The position numbers were made by a program, and so were the translations under genes. Below, one piece after another: positions 8,121-16,835 of a DNA stretch of 64,000 nucleotides. The stretch comes from Streptomyces inusitatus (GTDB lineage Bacteria; Actinomycetota; Actinomycetes; Streptomycetales; Streptomycetaceae). The notes beneath the pieces were generated by a model that searched no databases, was not told the origin of the DNA, and saw only the letters and a list, made by a program, of their open reading frames with translations. The stretch is from assembly GCF_014651115.1 (NCBI RefSeq), contig NZ_BMWG01000009.1:75354-139353 (forward strand). The letters run 5' to 3'. Numbering within the stretch: position 1 is the stretch's first letter; each line of letters begins with the position of its first letter.

Positions 8121-9667
8121 CGTACGAACCGGCCCCGGCCGAGGGCTCCCGGCGGCCCAACATCCTCTTCCTGATGACCGATCAGCACCGTACGGACACC
8201 CTGGGCGCGTACGGCGCGAGCGGCGGCCACACCCCGCATCTCGACGCGCTCGCCGCCGACGGCACCCGCTTCGACCGCTTCTACACCCCGACGTCGATCT
8301 GCACCCCGGCCCGCGCCAGCCTGCTCACCGGGTACGCGCCCTTCCGGCACAAGCTGCTCGCCAACTACGAGCGGAACGTCGGCTATCAGGAGGATCTCGC
8401 CGACGGCCAGTTCACCTTCACCGCCCCGCTCGCCGAGGCGGGCTACCGGCTCGGGCTGATCGGGAAATGGCACACGGGGGTGCGCCGGGTCCCGGCCGAC
8501 TTCGGCTTCGAGGGGCCGTATCTGCCCGGCTGGCACAATCCGGTGACCCATCCCGACTATCTGGCCCATCTGGCGGAGCACGGGCTTCCGCCGTATGCGA
8601 TCAAGGATCCGGTCCGCACCCGGCTGCCCGGCGGCGGGCCGGGGCCGATGCTGGCCGCGCGGCTGCTCCAGCCCGTCGAGGCCACCTTCGAGCACTATCT
8701 CGCCACCCGGGCCATCGAACTGCTGCACCGCTGGGCGCGGGAGGACAGCGGACGGCCCTTCTTCCTCGCGACCCACTTCTTCGGCCCCCATCTGCCCTAT
8801 CTGCTGCCCGACGCCTACTACGACCTGGTCGACCCGGACACGGTGGAGCTGCCTCTCTCGCTCGCCGAGACCTTCGAGGGCAAACCGCCCGTCCAGCGGA
8901 ACTACAGCGCGCTGTGGGGTCACGACTCCCTCTCCGAGAGCGAGTACCGGGGGCTGATCGCCGCCTACCGGGGCTATGTGGCCCTGATCGACTTCCAGAT
9001 CGGCCGCATCCGGCAGGCCGTCACGGACCTCGGTCTCGCGGACTCCACGGCGGTCATCTTCACCGCCGACCACGGCGAGTTCACCGGCTCCCACCGGATG
9101 CACGACAAGGGACCGGCGATGTACGAGGACGTCTACCGCGTTCCCGGTCTGCTCCGGGTGCCCGGCGCGCCGGGCAAAGTGGTGCGGGACGAGTTCGCCA
9201 CGCTCACCGACATCACCGCCACCATCCTGGATCTGGCGGGCTGCGACCCGGCCCCGGCGGTGGACGGCCGCAGTCTGCTGCCGCTGGTCTCGGGGGACGC
9301 CGCGCCCGCGTCCTGGCCGCGCGAGGTGATCGGCGAGTTCCACGGCCATCACTTCCCGTATCCGCAGCGGATGCTGCGCGAGGAACGCTTCAAGGTCGTG
9401 GTGAACCCCGAATCCGTCTGCGAGCTGTACGACCTGGTGACGGACCCCCATGAACTGCGCAACGCCTGGGACGATCCCGCCCTGCGCGACGCGCGCGACC
9501 GGCTCGTACGGCGGCTGTACGAGCGGCTGCGCGAGCGGGGCGACAACTTCCACCACTGGATGGCCGCCGTTCTCGACATCGGCGGACCGGCCGGTGACAC
9601 CTCCCTCGGCTCCTTCGAGCCGGACCGCACCCCCGAAGGGCGTGACAGCCATGCACCGACACCCTGA
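8117..9667 (+). CDS. Type I sulfatase
   Basis: A 516-residue formylglycine-dependent sulfatase of the alkaline phosphatase superfamily. The maturation motif is CTPAR with Cys62 predicted to become formylglycine. Metal ligands include Asp22-Gln23 in LFLMTDQHRTD and the later TADHGEF motif. The second sulfatase signature appears as LIGKWHTG. There is no signal peptide, so it should act in the cytoplasm on an imported sulfate ester, which fits its GTGA coupling to the lipoprotein gene. Related enzymes hydrolyse glycan sulfates, choline sulfate or phosphonate monoesters. The substrate is unproven; an anaerobic or aerobic FGE would be needed elsewhere in the genome. Confidence 0.9.
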   Translation: MTYEPAPAEGSRRPNILFLMTDQHRTDTLGAYGASGGHTPHLDALAADGTRFDRFYTPTSICTPARASLLTGYAPFRHKLLANYERNVGYQEDLADGQFTFTAPLAEAGYRLGLIGKWHTGVRRVPADFGFEGPYLPGWHNPVTHPDYLAHLAEHGLPPYAIKDPVRTRLPGGGPGPMLAARLLQPVEATFEHYLATRAIELLHRWAREDSGRPFFLATHFFGPHLPYLLPDAYYDLVDPDTVELPLSLAETFEGKPPVQRNYSALWGHDSLSESEYRGLIAAYRGYVALIDFQIGRIRQAVTDLGLADSTAVIFTADHGEFTGSHRMHDKGPAMYEDVYRVPGLLRVPGAPGKVVRDEFATLTDITATILDLAGCDPAPAVDGRSLLPLVSGDAAPASWPREVIGEFHGHHFPYPQRMLREERFKVVVNPESVCELYDLVTDPHELRNAWDDPALRDARDRLVRRLYERLRERGDNFHHWMAAVLDIGGPAGDTSLGSFEPDRTPEGRDSHAPTP

Positions 9668-11936
9668 CGACCGCACCGGCACGGCGGCGGCTGCTGCCGG
9701 ACCCGGACCCGGACCCGGCCGCCGGACCGTGCTGAGAACGGCGGCCGTCGGCGCGACGGCGGTCGCGGCCACCGCCCTCGCCGCGCCGGAGGCCGCCGCC
9801 CGGAAGCACGGCACGGGCGGCACGGGCGGCACGGGCGGCACGGGCGGCACCCAGGTGGCCGGCTCCGCGGTCCTGTGGTGGGCCCCGGACGCGGAGGCCG
9901 AGGTGGTCTCCTTCGCCGCATCGGAACTCGCCGGGTATCTGGGACGGATCGTCTCCGGCCCCGTCGCGGCACGGCGCTCGGCCCGCCCGGGGCGCGGCCT
10001 GGCGCTGCTCCCCGCCGGTTCGCCGTCCTCCGGTGCGCACGGCGATGTGCCCGCTTCGCTCGGCGCCGGGGCGGACCGGCTGCTCGCGGGCCGGGGGCCC
10101 GAGGCGCACACCTTCACCGTGGGCGCGACGGGGGCGCTCGCCACCGGCAACGGCGCGCGGGCCGTGCTGTACGCCGCGTACGCGCTGCTCGAACACGCCG
10201 GGGTGCGCTTCTTCGCGCCCGCCTTCCCGCAGTACGAGGGCCGGGCCGAGCGGGTGCCGAGGGACGGCGGGCTGGTGATCCCCGCGACCGCCGGGGCCGG
10301 GACCGTGGCGGAGCCCGCCTGGACCTGGCGGCGCAAGTACGTCGAGGAGGGCACCAGCCACACCGCCGAGGGGCTGGTGCTGCTGCTCGACTGGATGGCC
10401 AAGAACCGGCTCAACACCCTCGTACACCCCTATGACTACAACCACTGGGGGCACATCACCTACGACAGGGTGCGCGAGAGCGTCTCCCCCGAGGCCGCGC
10501 GGCGCGGCATCGTCGTCGAGGTCGGCGGCCACGGCTACGAGAGCTTCCTGCCCAGGGAGCGGTACCCGGACTTCTACACGCCCGGCTCCAATGTCTTCAA
10601 CGTCCATGACGAGGCCGCGCTGAACACCTATGTCCGGGCGGTCACCGGCTATCTCGCCGGGCGTCCGGAGATAGCCGTCTTCGACGCCTGGCCGCCCGAC
10701 ACGGCGACCTGGCCCGCCGCCTCCGTCGCCGCCTTCGGCTCGGTCGCCGACGCCGAGGCCCATGTGGTCAACACGCTGCGCGCCGCGCTCGCCACCGCGC
10801 TCCCCTCGGTACGGGTGGAACGCGTCGCCTACGGCGCGGCCATCGCCCCGCCGAGCGCGGGCCCCGGCTTCCACCCGGAGGTGCTGATCGACTTCGCGCC
10901 GTACGAGCGGAACTATCTGCACGCGCTCGCCGACCCCGCGTCCGGCCCCAACGCGCCCCTGGCGGCGCTGCTGCGCTCCTGGGCGGAGGCGGCCGACGGC
11001 CCCCTGTCGGTCTACGACTACAACCGGCGCTACCGGTGGCGCTCGCTGCCGGTGCGCCCCTTGCGGATCCTCGCCGCCGACGCGCGGTTCTACGAGTCCC
11101 TGGGCGTCGACGGGCTGGGCTCGTACTCGGAGCCCGCCGACTGGCTGCCCTTCGAGGCCGTGCATCTGTTCTCCGCGCGGCTCGCCCGCGAGCCCGGCAC
11201 CGACCCGGACGCCTGGCTGGCGGAGTATCTCGCGGACAGGTTCGGACCGGCCGCCGGGGCGCTCGGCGAGTACTTCCGCGCGACCGCGGCCGATCCCGAC
11301 GGGCTGGCCGACCCCTCGTACGCCGCCGCCGTGCTGGCCGGCTACCGGAGCGCGGCCACCGCTCTCGACAGCGCGCTGGCCGCTCTCGCGGGCCGGGAGG
11401 AGCGGCTGGTCGTGGCCCTGCTGCGGTCCCATCTCGAACTCGCCCTGGCCGATGTCACGATCTCGGTCTCGGCCACCGCCGCGTCCCGGGCCACCGCGAG
11501 GGCCGCCTATCGCGCGCTCCTCGAAGAGCGCCGGTTCCGCGGGCTGGTCCTCCAGGACATCCGGGCGGTGCAGCGCTGGGGCGGCTCGCTCGCCCACCGG
11601 GACGGGTATCCGCTCTACCATCTCCCGGCGCATGCCTCCCTGGTGAGCGACCGGGTCACCCTCGCGCGCGGCGGCTCCGCCGCGGTACGGCTGCGCGCCC
11701 AGGACGTCGACTGGCGCGGCCACACGGTGACCTGGAGCGCCTCGGCTCCCCCGGGCCTCACCCTCTCCGCCGCCTCGGGCGCGCTCACCGTGTCGGGCGC
11801 GAGCGACGGCGCACGGCGGCTGACCCTCACCGCCGCCGGGTCGCTCGCTCCCGGTACGCACACGGTGGTCTTCGCCTTCACCGGTGACGGCACCGTGCCG
11901 CTGCCCCCGGCCCGGCTCACGGTGACCGTCGTCTGA
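9651..11936 (+). CDS. Tat-exported DUF4838 (glycosidase-like) protein
   Basis: A 761-residue protein with a twin-arginine signal (GRRTVLRTAAVGATAVAATA). A low-complexity linker of repeated Gly-Thr-Gly encoded by tandem GGCACG units (about 9811-9850) follows. An N-terminal domain like that of GH67/GH20 enzymes comes next, then a TIM-barrel-like DUF4838 region with DYNHWGHITYDRV, EVGGHGYESF and YDYNRRYRWRSLPV. The last 90 residues form a beta-sandwich resembling an Ig-like domain. Its ATG lies 17 bp inside the sulfatase gene, so it belongs to the same operon. I infer extracellular cleavage of a sulfated or amino-sugar glycan. DUF4838 has no firmly established activity that I know of. Confidence 0.75.
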   Translation: MHRHPDDRTGTAAAAAGPGPGPGRRTVLRTAAVGATAVAATALAAPEAAARKHGTGGTGGTGGTGGTQVAGSAVLWWAPDAEAEVVSFAASELAGYLGRIVSGPVAARRSARPGRGLALLPAGSPSSGAHGDVPASLGAGADRLLAGRGPEAHTFTVGATGALATGNGARAVLYAAYALLEHAGVRFFAPAFPQYEGRAERVPRDGGLVIPATAGAGTVAEPAWTWRRKYVEEGTSHTAEGLVLLLDWMAKNRLNTLVHPYDYNHWGHITYDRVRESVSPEAARRGIVVEVGGHGYESFLPRERYPDFYTPGSNVFNVHDEAALNTYVRAVTGYLAGRPEIAVFDAWPPDTATWPAASVAAFGSVADAEAHVVNTLRAALATALPSVRVERVAYGAAIAPPSAGPGFHPEVLIDFAPYERNYLHALADPASGPNAPLAALLRSWAEAADGPLSVYDYNRRYRWRSLPVRPLRILAADARFYESLGVDGLGSYSEPADWLPFEAVHLFSARLAREPGTDPDAWLAEYLADRFGPAAGALGEYFRATAADPDGLADPSYAAAVLAGYRSAATALDSALAALAGREERLVVALLRSHLELALADVTISVSATAASRATARAAYRALLEERRFRGLVLQDIRAVQRWGGSLAHRDGYPLYHLPAHASLVSDRVTLARGGSAAVRLRAQDVDWRGHTVTWSASAPPGLTLSAASGALTVSGASDGARRLTLTAAGSLAPGTHTVVFAFTGDGTVPLPPARLTVTVV

Positions 11937-11942
11937 CGGCCG

Positions 11943-11985
11943 CCCGGCCGGCTCGCCCCCGTACGCGGGCGGCGGGCCGGTCAGC
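11943..11985. terminator. Imperfect hairpin between convergent genes
   Basis: A GC-rich imperfect inverted repeat, CCGGCTCGCC to the left and GGCGGCGGGCCGG to the right around a CGTACG centre, separates the DUF4838 stop from the phospholipase stop on the other strand. It may terminate both transcripts. Pairing is imperfect. Confidence 0.35.
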
Positions 11986-12532
11986 GGTAGCCGAAGGCCT
12001 TGCCGCCGACCGCGCGGACGGCGAGGTAGTAGTTGGCCGCGAGCAGCCTGCACTTCGTGCGCGATCGACCCTTGTAGGTGTCGTTGCAGGTCCGCCGCAT
12101 CTCGGCGAGGAATCTGCCGTCGATCTTCTTCCGGGTCGCCCTGGTGGGGCTGAGTTCCAGCTTCCCTCTGGCCCCGTAGTTGCGGTAGCCGAAGTCGTGC
12201 TGGTCGCAGGCCCTTCTGAACTTCTTCTTGTACGGGAAGTCCTTCATCGGGACGCTGCATCCGTCGGCCCGCCAGTCGAAGGGCTTCGCCCGCTTGGCCT
12301 TGGCGAACTTCTTGTAGCTGAGCGCCATGACACGGTCGGCCCTGCGCTTCAGCTCCGCCTTGTCGAAGGCCGGCGAGACGGCCGGGGCCAACGGGGCCAC
12401 TGGGGCCGACGGGGCCACCGGGCGACTCGCCGCGGCCTCCGCCGGGCCCGCGGTCCCGGCCAGGGCGGTCAGGGCCAGGGCGGCCGAGACCGCCGCCGTT
12501 CCCAGAGGGCTCTTCTTCCTGCCGTGCGTCAC
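11981..12532 (-). CDS. Secreted prokaryotic phospholipase A2
   Basis: A 183-residue exported enzyme. Residues 1-35 are a signal peptide (basic THGRKKSP, hydrophobic core, AGPAEAAA). An Ala/Pro/Val linker precedes the catalytic domain. ACDQHDFGYRNYG matches the His-Asp catalytic and calcium-coordinating helix of Streptomyces phospholipase A2 (ACARHDFGYRNY). Paired cysteines flank it (DGCSVP, RTCNDTYKGRS, TKCRLLA). It hydrolyses the sn-2 ester of phospholipids outside the cell. The start is GTG at 12532, directly behind GGGAGGAAGCA. The longer frame to 12598 adds 22 residues without a ribosome-binding site and spoils the signal peptide. Confidence 0.85.
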   Translation of the reverse strand: MTHGRKKSPLGTAAVSAALALTALAGTAGPAEAAASRPVAPSAPVAPLAPAVSPAFDKAELKRRADRVMALSYKKFAKAKRAKPFDWRADGCSVPMKDFPYKKKFRRACDQHDFGYRNYGARGKLELSPTRATRKKIDGRFLAEMRRTCNDTYKGRSRTKCRLLAANYYLAVRAVGGKAFGYR

Positions 12533-12809
12533 TGCTTCCTCCCTCACCCGCGGTCCCGCCCGCCGGGACGGCCCGTCTTTTTCCCAAGAGCCTGCCACCG
12601 CGGGCGCGGCGAGTGAACGGATCGGACACCGGCGCGTACGCCAGAGACCGTCACGGCCGTACCACCCCCGCGCGCCGGGCGGTTGACGGCCCGGGCGGGC
12701 GCGTACGCCGGGGCGCCGCGGGGGCCGTCGGGAGCGCCTCCGAATTTTCCGCCTTCGGGCGCATCCGTTCCCGGGACATCGGCGGAATGGTGCACGGGAC
12801 GGGCTCGCT

Positions 12810-12835
12810 TCCCGTGGCGACGTGTCGCCACGGGA
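12810..12835. promoter_or_regulatory. Perfect dyad in the phospholipase-MMPL intergenic region
   Basis: TCCCGTGGCGAC (12810-12821) and its exact complement GTCGCCACGGGA (12824-12835) flank a GT centre. It lies 90 bp before the MMPL start in a divergent gap of about 390 bp. That position suits an operator better than a terminator. The rest of the gap (12533-12924) shows nothing else I can support. Confidence 0.4.
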
Positions 12836-12924
12836 GCGTTCCGCCGTCCCGGACCGGGCCGTCCGCGCCCCGGGGAGCGTTCACGTCTCCTCGCGGCGGA
12901 CGGCGGAGAACAGCTGGGAGAGCG

Positions 12925-15009
12925 ATGATCGCCACCTCACGACGGGCCCGCCGGCTCGTCCCTGTCGTCCTGCTCGTCGTCTGGCTCTGCATAGGCGGCG
13001 CACTGGGCCCCTACGCGGGAAAGCTCGGCGAGGTCGCCACCGCCGACCAGGCCGCCTTTCTGCCGAGCGGGGCGGAGTCCACCGAGGTGCTCGCCGAGCA
13101 GCGGGCGTTCCAGCGGGACGGGCGGACCCCCGTGGTCGTCGTCTGGACGGCGGACGGCGGCGGACCGCTCGACGCGGACCGGCGGAGCGCGGCGGACCGG
13201 GCGCTGGCCTCGGTGACCCCGGTCTCCGGGGACGGCGAGCGGCCGGTTCCCGTCCTGCCGTCGCGGGACGGGGAGGCCCTCCAGGGAGTCGTCCTGCTCG
13301 AAGGCGACCTCGGCGACCGGCTGCCGGCCGCGCTGGACCGGGTCAGACAGGCCGCCGAGACCGTGCCCGGCACGGTGGTCGAGCTGGCGGGGCCCGCCGC
13401 CGCCAGGGCGGACCTGTCCTCGGCGTTCGCGGGGATCGACGGGCTGCTGCTGGGGGTGGCCCTCGCCACGGTGCTGGTGATTCTGCTGCTGGTCCACCGC
13501 AGTGTGCTGCTGCCCCTCGTCATCATCGCCGGGGCGGTCCTCGCGCTCGCCCTCGCCTGCGCGGTCGTGTACGCCCTCGCCGCCCGTGGCATCGTCCGGG
13601 TGGACGGCCAGGTCCAGGGCATTCTGTCCATTCTCGTCATCGGCGCGGCCACGGACTACGCGCTGCTGCTGACCGCCCGCCACCAGGAGGAGCTGGCCGG
13701 GGGCGACAGCGACCGGTTCACCGCCGTACTCGCCGCGCTGCGCCGGTCCACCGGCGCGATCGTCGCCAGCGCGGCGACCGTGGCGCTGGGCCTGCTGGCG
13801 CTGCTGCTCAGCGATCTCACCAACAACCGGGCGCTCGGGCCGGTGGGCGCGATCGGCATCGTCTGCGCCGTCCTCAGCACGCTGACCTTCCTTCCGGCCG
13901 CCCTGGTGCTGCTCGGTCCCGCCGTCCACTGGCCCGCCGGGCCGCGCCGCGCCGAGGACCCGGAGAGCGGCCGGGGGGTGTGGCACCGGGTGGCGGGCCT
14001 GGTCGACCGCGCGCCCCGCAAGGTCTGGTCCCTCACCCTCGCCGGGCTGCTGGTCTGCGCCGCCTTCGCGCCCATGCTCACGTCGAAGGGGGTGCCGCTG
14101 GAAGAGATCTTCGTCAAGGAGGCCCCGTCGGTCTCCGCCCAGCACACCCTCGCCCGGCACTTCCCCGGCGGATCGGGGAGCCCCGCCGTGGTCATCGCCG
14201 ACGCCGACGGGCTGGCGCGGGTGACGGCGGCGGCCAGGGACACCGAGGGGGTGGCGAGCGCGACCGCCGTGACGGAGTCCGGACGCCCCGGCGACGGCGG
14301 GCCCCGGACCGTGGACGGCCGGGTGCGTGTCGATGTCACCCTCCGGGACGCGCCGGACAGCGAGGCCGCCCGGGACACCGTGGTCAGGCTGCGGAGCGCC
14401 CTGCACTCCGTGCCCGGGGCCGACGCGATCGTCGGCGGCCCCACGGCCCAGCAGTACGACACCCTGGTCACGGCGGAACGCGACCGCGCGATCATCGTCC
14501 CGGTCGTCCTCGCCGTCATCCTGGTGATCCTGATCGGTCTGCTGCGCTCCCTGCTGCTGCCGGTGCTCCTGGTGGCAACGGTGGGCCTCAACTTCCTGGC
14601 CACCCTCGGCGTCTCGGCGCTCGTCTTCGAGCATCTGCTCGGCTTCAGCGGCACCGACCCGTCCGTGCCGCTGTACGGCTTCGTGTTCCTGGTGGCCCTC
14701 GGGGTCGACTACAACATCTTCCTTCTCTCCCGGGTGCGCGAGGAGTCCCTGCGCCACGGGGTGCGCCGGGGAGTGCTGCGCGGGCTCGTCACCACCGGCG
14801 GAGTCATCACCTCCGCCGGGGTGGTGCTGGCCGCGACCTTCGCCGCGCTCGGCGTCATCCCGCTGGCCTTCCTCGTACAGATCTCCTTCATCGTCGCCTT
14901 CGGCGTGCTGCTCGACACCCTCGTCGTCCGCTCCCTGCTCGTCCCGGCCCTGGTACGGGACATCGGACGCGCCGTCTGGTGGCCGGGGTCGCTCCGCTAC
15001 ACCCGGTAG
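12925..15009 (+). CDS. MMPL-family (RND superfamily) transporter
   Basis: A 694-residue integral membrane exporter with two repeats of one N-terminal helix, a large extracytoplasmic loop and about five further helices each. Membrane cores are seen at VPVVLLVVWLCIGGALGPYAGK, at LLLGVALATVLVILLLVHR and in the matching second half at IIVPVVLAVILVILIGLLRS. RND-type signatures include GAATDYALLLTARHQEEL and VALGVDYNIFLLSRVREE. Family members move lipids, siderophores or secondary metabolites across the membrane using the proton gradient. The start is ATG at 12925 behind GGGAG. The 3-prime end overlaps the convergent terpene-synthase remnant by 13 bp. Confidence 0.9.
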   Translation: MIATSRRARRLVPVVLLVVWLCIGGALGPYAGKLGEVATADQAAFLPSGAESTEVLAEQRAFQRDGRTPVVVVWTADGGGPLDADRRSAADRALASVTPVSGDGERPVPVLPSRDGEALQGVVLLEGDLGDRLPAALDRVRQAAETVPGTVVELAGPAAARADLSSAFAGIDGLLLGVALATVLVILLLVHRSVLLPLVIIAGAVLALALACAVVYALAARGIVRVDGQVQGILSILVIGAATDYALLLTARHQEELAGGDSDRFTAVLAALRRSTGAIVASAATVALGLLALLLSDLTNNRALGPVGAIGIVCAVLSTLTFLPAALVLLGPAVHWPAGPRRAEDPESGRGVWHRVAGLVDRAPRKVWSLTLAGLLVCAAFAPMLTSKGVPLEEIFVKEAPSVSAQHTLARHFPGGSGSPAVVIADADGLARVTAAARDTEGVASATAVTESGRPGDGGPRTVDGRVRVDVTLRDAPDSEAARDTVVRLRSALHSVPGADAIVGGPTAQQYDTLVTAERDRAIIVPVVLAVILVILIGLLRSLLLPVLLVATVGLNFLATLGVSALVFEHLLGFSGTDPSVPLYGFVFLVALGVDYNIFLLSRVREESLRHGVRRGVLRGLVTTGGVITSAGVVLAATFAALGVIPLAFLVQISFIVAFGVLLDTLVVRSLLVPALVRDIGRAVWWPGSLRYTR

Positions 15010-15521
15010 CGGCCGGTCTCGGAGAGCCATCCCCGTAAGCCGGTGATCCAGTGGCCGAGGTCGGCCACGCGGGCGGCCGGCTCCGGGTGCGGGGGTCCGG
15101 CGGCGGCCAGGGCGGTGAACTCCTCGGTGCGGGCGGCGATTCTGGTGCGTACGGAGTCGGCGGCGCGGCCGTGGTCGACGCGGTGCTCCGCCAGAGGTCC
15201 TCGTACGCCCTGACGAAGGCGTCTCGCGACCGCCGTTTCCCCGCCGTCACCGCGACGAGGTCCGCCAGCAGCGGGTCCGCCGTACGGGCGTCCGGGCGTT
15301 GCCCGGGGGGGAGCCTGCGGATGGGTCTTCGCCGCCGGCGCTCCGAAGCGGGCGCGCCGGAAACTCCCGGCCCGCGCCCGGTCCCGTAACAGCCCGTGCT
15401 CCCGGCACCAGCCGAACGCGTACTCCTCCGCCTCCCGTGCGCGGGATCCGCTCCCCGGCGGAGGATCGGCTGCCTTGGCGAGGTGGTCCGAGTGGTCCGA
15501 GTGGTCCGATTCGGTCGACAT
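14997..15521 (-). pseudogene. Decayed terpene synthase remnant
   Basis: One frame encodes a class I terpene synthase N-terminus (EYAFGWCREHGLL, then RRARFGAPAAKTHPQAPP) and also a class I C-terminus (VRTRIAARTEEF, then LGHWITGLRGWLSETGRY). Between them, near 15290 to 15200, the recognisable sequence (DPLLADLVAVTAGKRR, then FVRAYEDLWRST) lies in another frame, implying two compensating frameshifts. The aspartate-rich metal motif and the NSE motif are both missing, so about half of a normal 320-350-residue enzyme is deleted. Activity is not expected. Three perfect 9-bp repeats near the start (15483-15509) encode SDHSDHSDH. The assignment is from motif memory. Confidence 0.6.
15483..15509. repeat. 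Three perfect 9-bp tandem repeats
   Basis: GTGGTCCGA is repeated three times without a mismatch. On the minus strand it encodes Ser-Asp-His three times at the N-terminus of the terpene-synthase remnant. It is a slippage-type repeat, not a CRISPR. Confidence 0.85.
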
Positions 15522-15587
15522 CGCGCGAGATTCTCATACGACTGGCCGCTGTTCGGGGCTATTTGGCCGGACAGCCCTCATGGCGGC

Positions 15588-15610
15588 GGGACATGTGGCG
15601 ATGATGTCCC
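15588..15610. promoter_or_regulatory. Candidate operator dyad upstream of the DapB-like gene
   Basis: GGGACAT (15588-15594) and ATGTCCC (15604-15610) are exact inverted copies separated by 9 bp, about 50 bp before the ATG at 15661. It could be an operator. No adjacent regulator is present. Confidence 0.3.
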
Positions 15611-15660
15611 ATCGGATGAGGCGGCCCGTGGAGCGGTCCGCACGGAACGAGGAGTGAGCC

Positions 15661-16704
15661 ATGCCCGAAATCGTGGAAAGTCCGCGTATCGCCGTCTACG
15701 GGCTGGGGGCCATGGGGCTGGACATCGTCAGAATCCTGCACGGTCGCGGGGCGGACATCGTCGCGGGAATCGTCAGGCCAGGCTCCGACAAGGACGGCCG
15801 GAGCCTGGGTGAGCTGGCCGGTGTCCCCGGACTGGCGTTCCCCGCCCGGGGCGACGCCGAGCAGGTGCTGCGCGAGAGCGCTCCGGACATCGTGGTCGTC
15901 ACGGTCAGCACCTATCTCGACGAGACCCAGTACGAGATCTTCGCGACCGCCGTCCGGGCCGGGGCCGATGTGATCACGCTCGCCGAGGAGATGCTCTACC
16001 CCTTCGCCACGGACAATCCCCTGGCCCGGGAGCTGGACGCGCTGGCGAAGCGGCACGAGGTGACGGTGACGGGCACGGGTCATCAGGACGCCTACTGGGT
16101 CAACCTCGTCAGTGTGCTGGCGGGCTCCACCCATGATCTCGGAAGCGTGACCGGCCGGCTCTCCTGGAACGTCGACGACTTCGGCCGGGCCCTCGCGGAG
16201 CAGCAGCGGGTGAACGCGACCGCGGAGGAGTTCGCCCGGTGGCAGGCGCACGCGGAGCGCCCGCCGACCTTCACCCACTACTCGCTGTACGCCCTGGCCG
16301 CCGCCCTCGGGCTGACCCCTCAGGGCGCACTGCGCACCACGACCGAACCGGTGATCGCCGAGCGGGACGTGCGCTCCAAGGCGCTCGGGGCGACGGTGGG
16401 GCAAGGGAGGCTGCTGGGGTACACCGACACCGACACCCTGGAGACGGAGGAGGGCGTCACCCTGTCCGTCAGCTCGCGGGGCTCGGTCTACGAGGAGCAC
16501 GAGCGGGACTTCAACGAATGGAATCTGACCGATTCCTCGGGCAGGCCCACGCTCCATCTGCGCGACAGCGACCTGGACACAGCGCACACCACCTGCGCGA
16601 CGCTGGTCAACCGCATCCCCGATGTCATCGCCGCGCGGCCGGGGATCGTCACCGTGGACAAGCTTCCCCAGCTTCGCTTCCGGCCGGTCCGCCGCGCGTC
16701 CTGA
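15661..16704 (+). CDS. DapB/2,4-diaminopentanoate dehydrogenase-like NAD(P) oxidoreductase
   Basis: A 347-residue Rossmann dehydrogenase. The dinucleotide-binding start is RIAVYGLGAMGLDIVRIL, with a TVSTYLDET segment at the end of the nucleotide-binding half and TGTGHQDAYWVNLVSVLAG in the catalytic half. The overall plan resembles dihydrodipicolinate reductase-like 2,4-diaminopentanoate dehydrogenases, which act on amino-acid-derived imines. GAGGAGTGAGCC lies just before the ATG. It stands alone, between a decayed terpene-synthase gene and the metE riboswitch, so context gives no substrate. True DapB is shorter (about 250 residues), so a lysine-pathway role is unlikely. Confidence 0.6.
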   Translation: MPEIVESPRIAVYGLGAMGLDIVRILHGRGADIVAGIVRPGSDKDGRSLGELAGVPGLAFPARGDAEQVLRESAPDIVVVTVSTYLDETQYEIFATAVRAGADVITLAEEMLYPFATDNPLARELDALAKRHEVTVTGTGHQDAYWVNLVSVLAGSTHDLGSVTGRLSWNVDDFGRALAEQQRVNATAEEFARWQAHAERPPTFTHYSLYALAAALGLTPQGALRTTTEPVIAERDVRSKALGATVGQGRLLGYTDTDTLETEEGVTLSVSSRGSVYEEHERDFNEWNLTDSSGRPTLHLRDSDLDTAHTTCATLVNRIPDVIAARPGIVTVDKLPQLRFRPVRRAS

Positions 16705-16794
16705 GCACGGGCGAACGGGCTGCTCCACGGGTGTCGGACGGTTCCAACCCTGCTCCGTCCGTGTCTCATATCACGGTCCGGTATGTGAACAGTG

Positions 16795-16824
16795 CTGTCC
16801 GAACCCGGGTCGCCGCTCTAGGCT
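16795..16824 (+). promoter_or_regulatory. Candidate promoter of the riboswitch-metE transcript
   Basis: CTGTCC (16795-16800) and TAGGCT (16819-16824) are separated by 18 bp and lie just ahead of the riboswitch aptamer. The -10 fits the Streptomyces TAGNNT pattern; the -35 is weak. Confidence 0.4.
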
Positions 16825-16835
16825 GACGGACGCAG

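Noticed and set aside
9390-12629. A 1079-residue minus-strand frame spanning the DUF4838 and phospholipase genes
   Set aside because: No recognisable domain, and the sequence composition is that of an antisense shadow.
15483-15509. Possible CRISPR because of regularly repeated GTGGTCCGA
   Set aside because: The units are 9 bp, directly adjacent and in frame, with no spacers.
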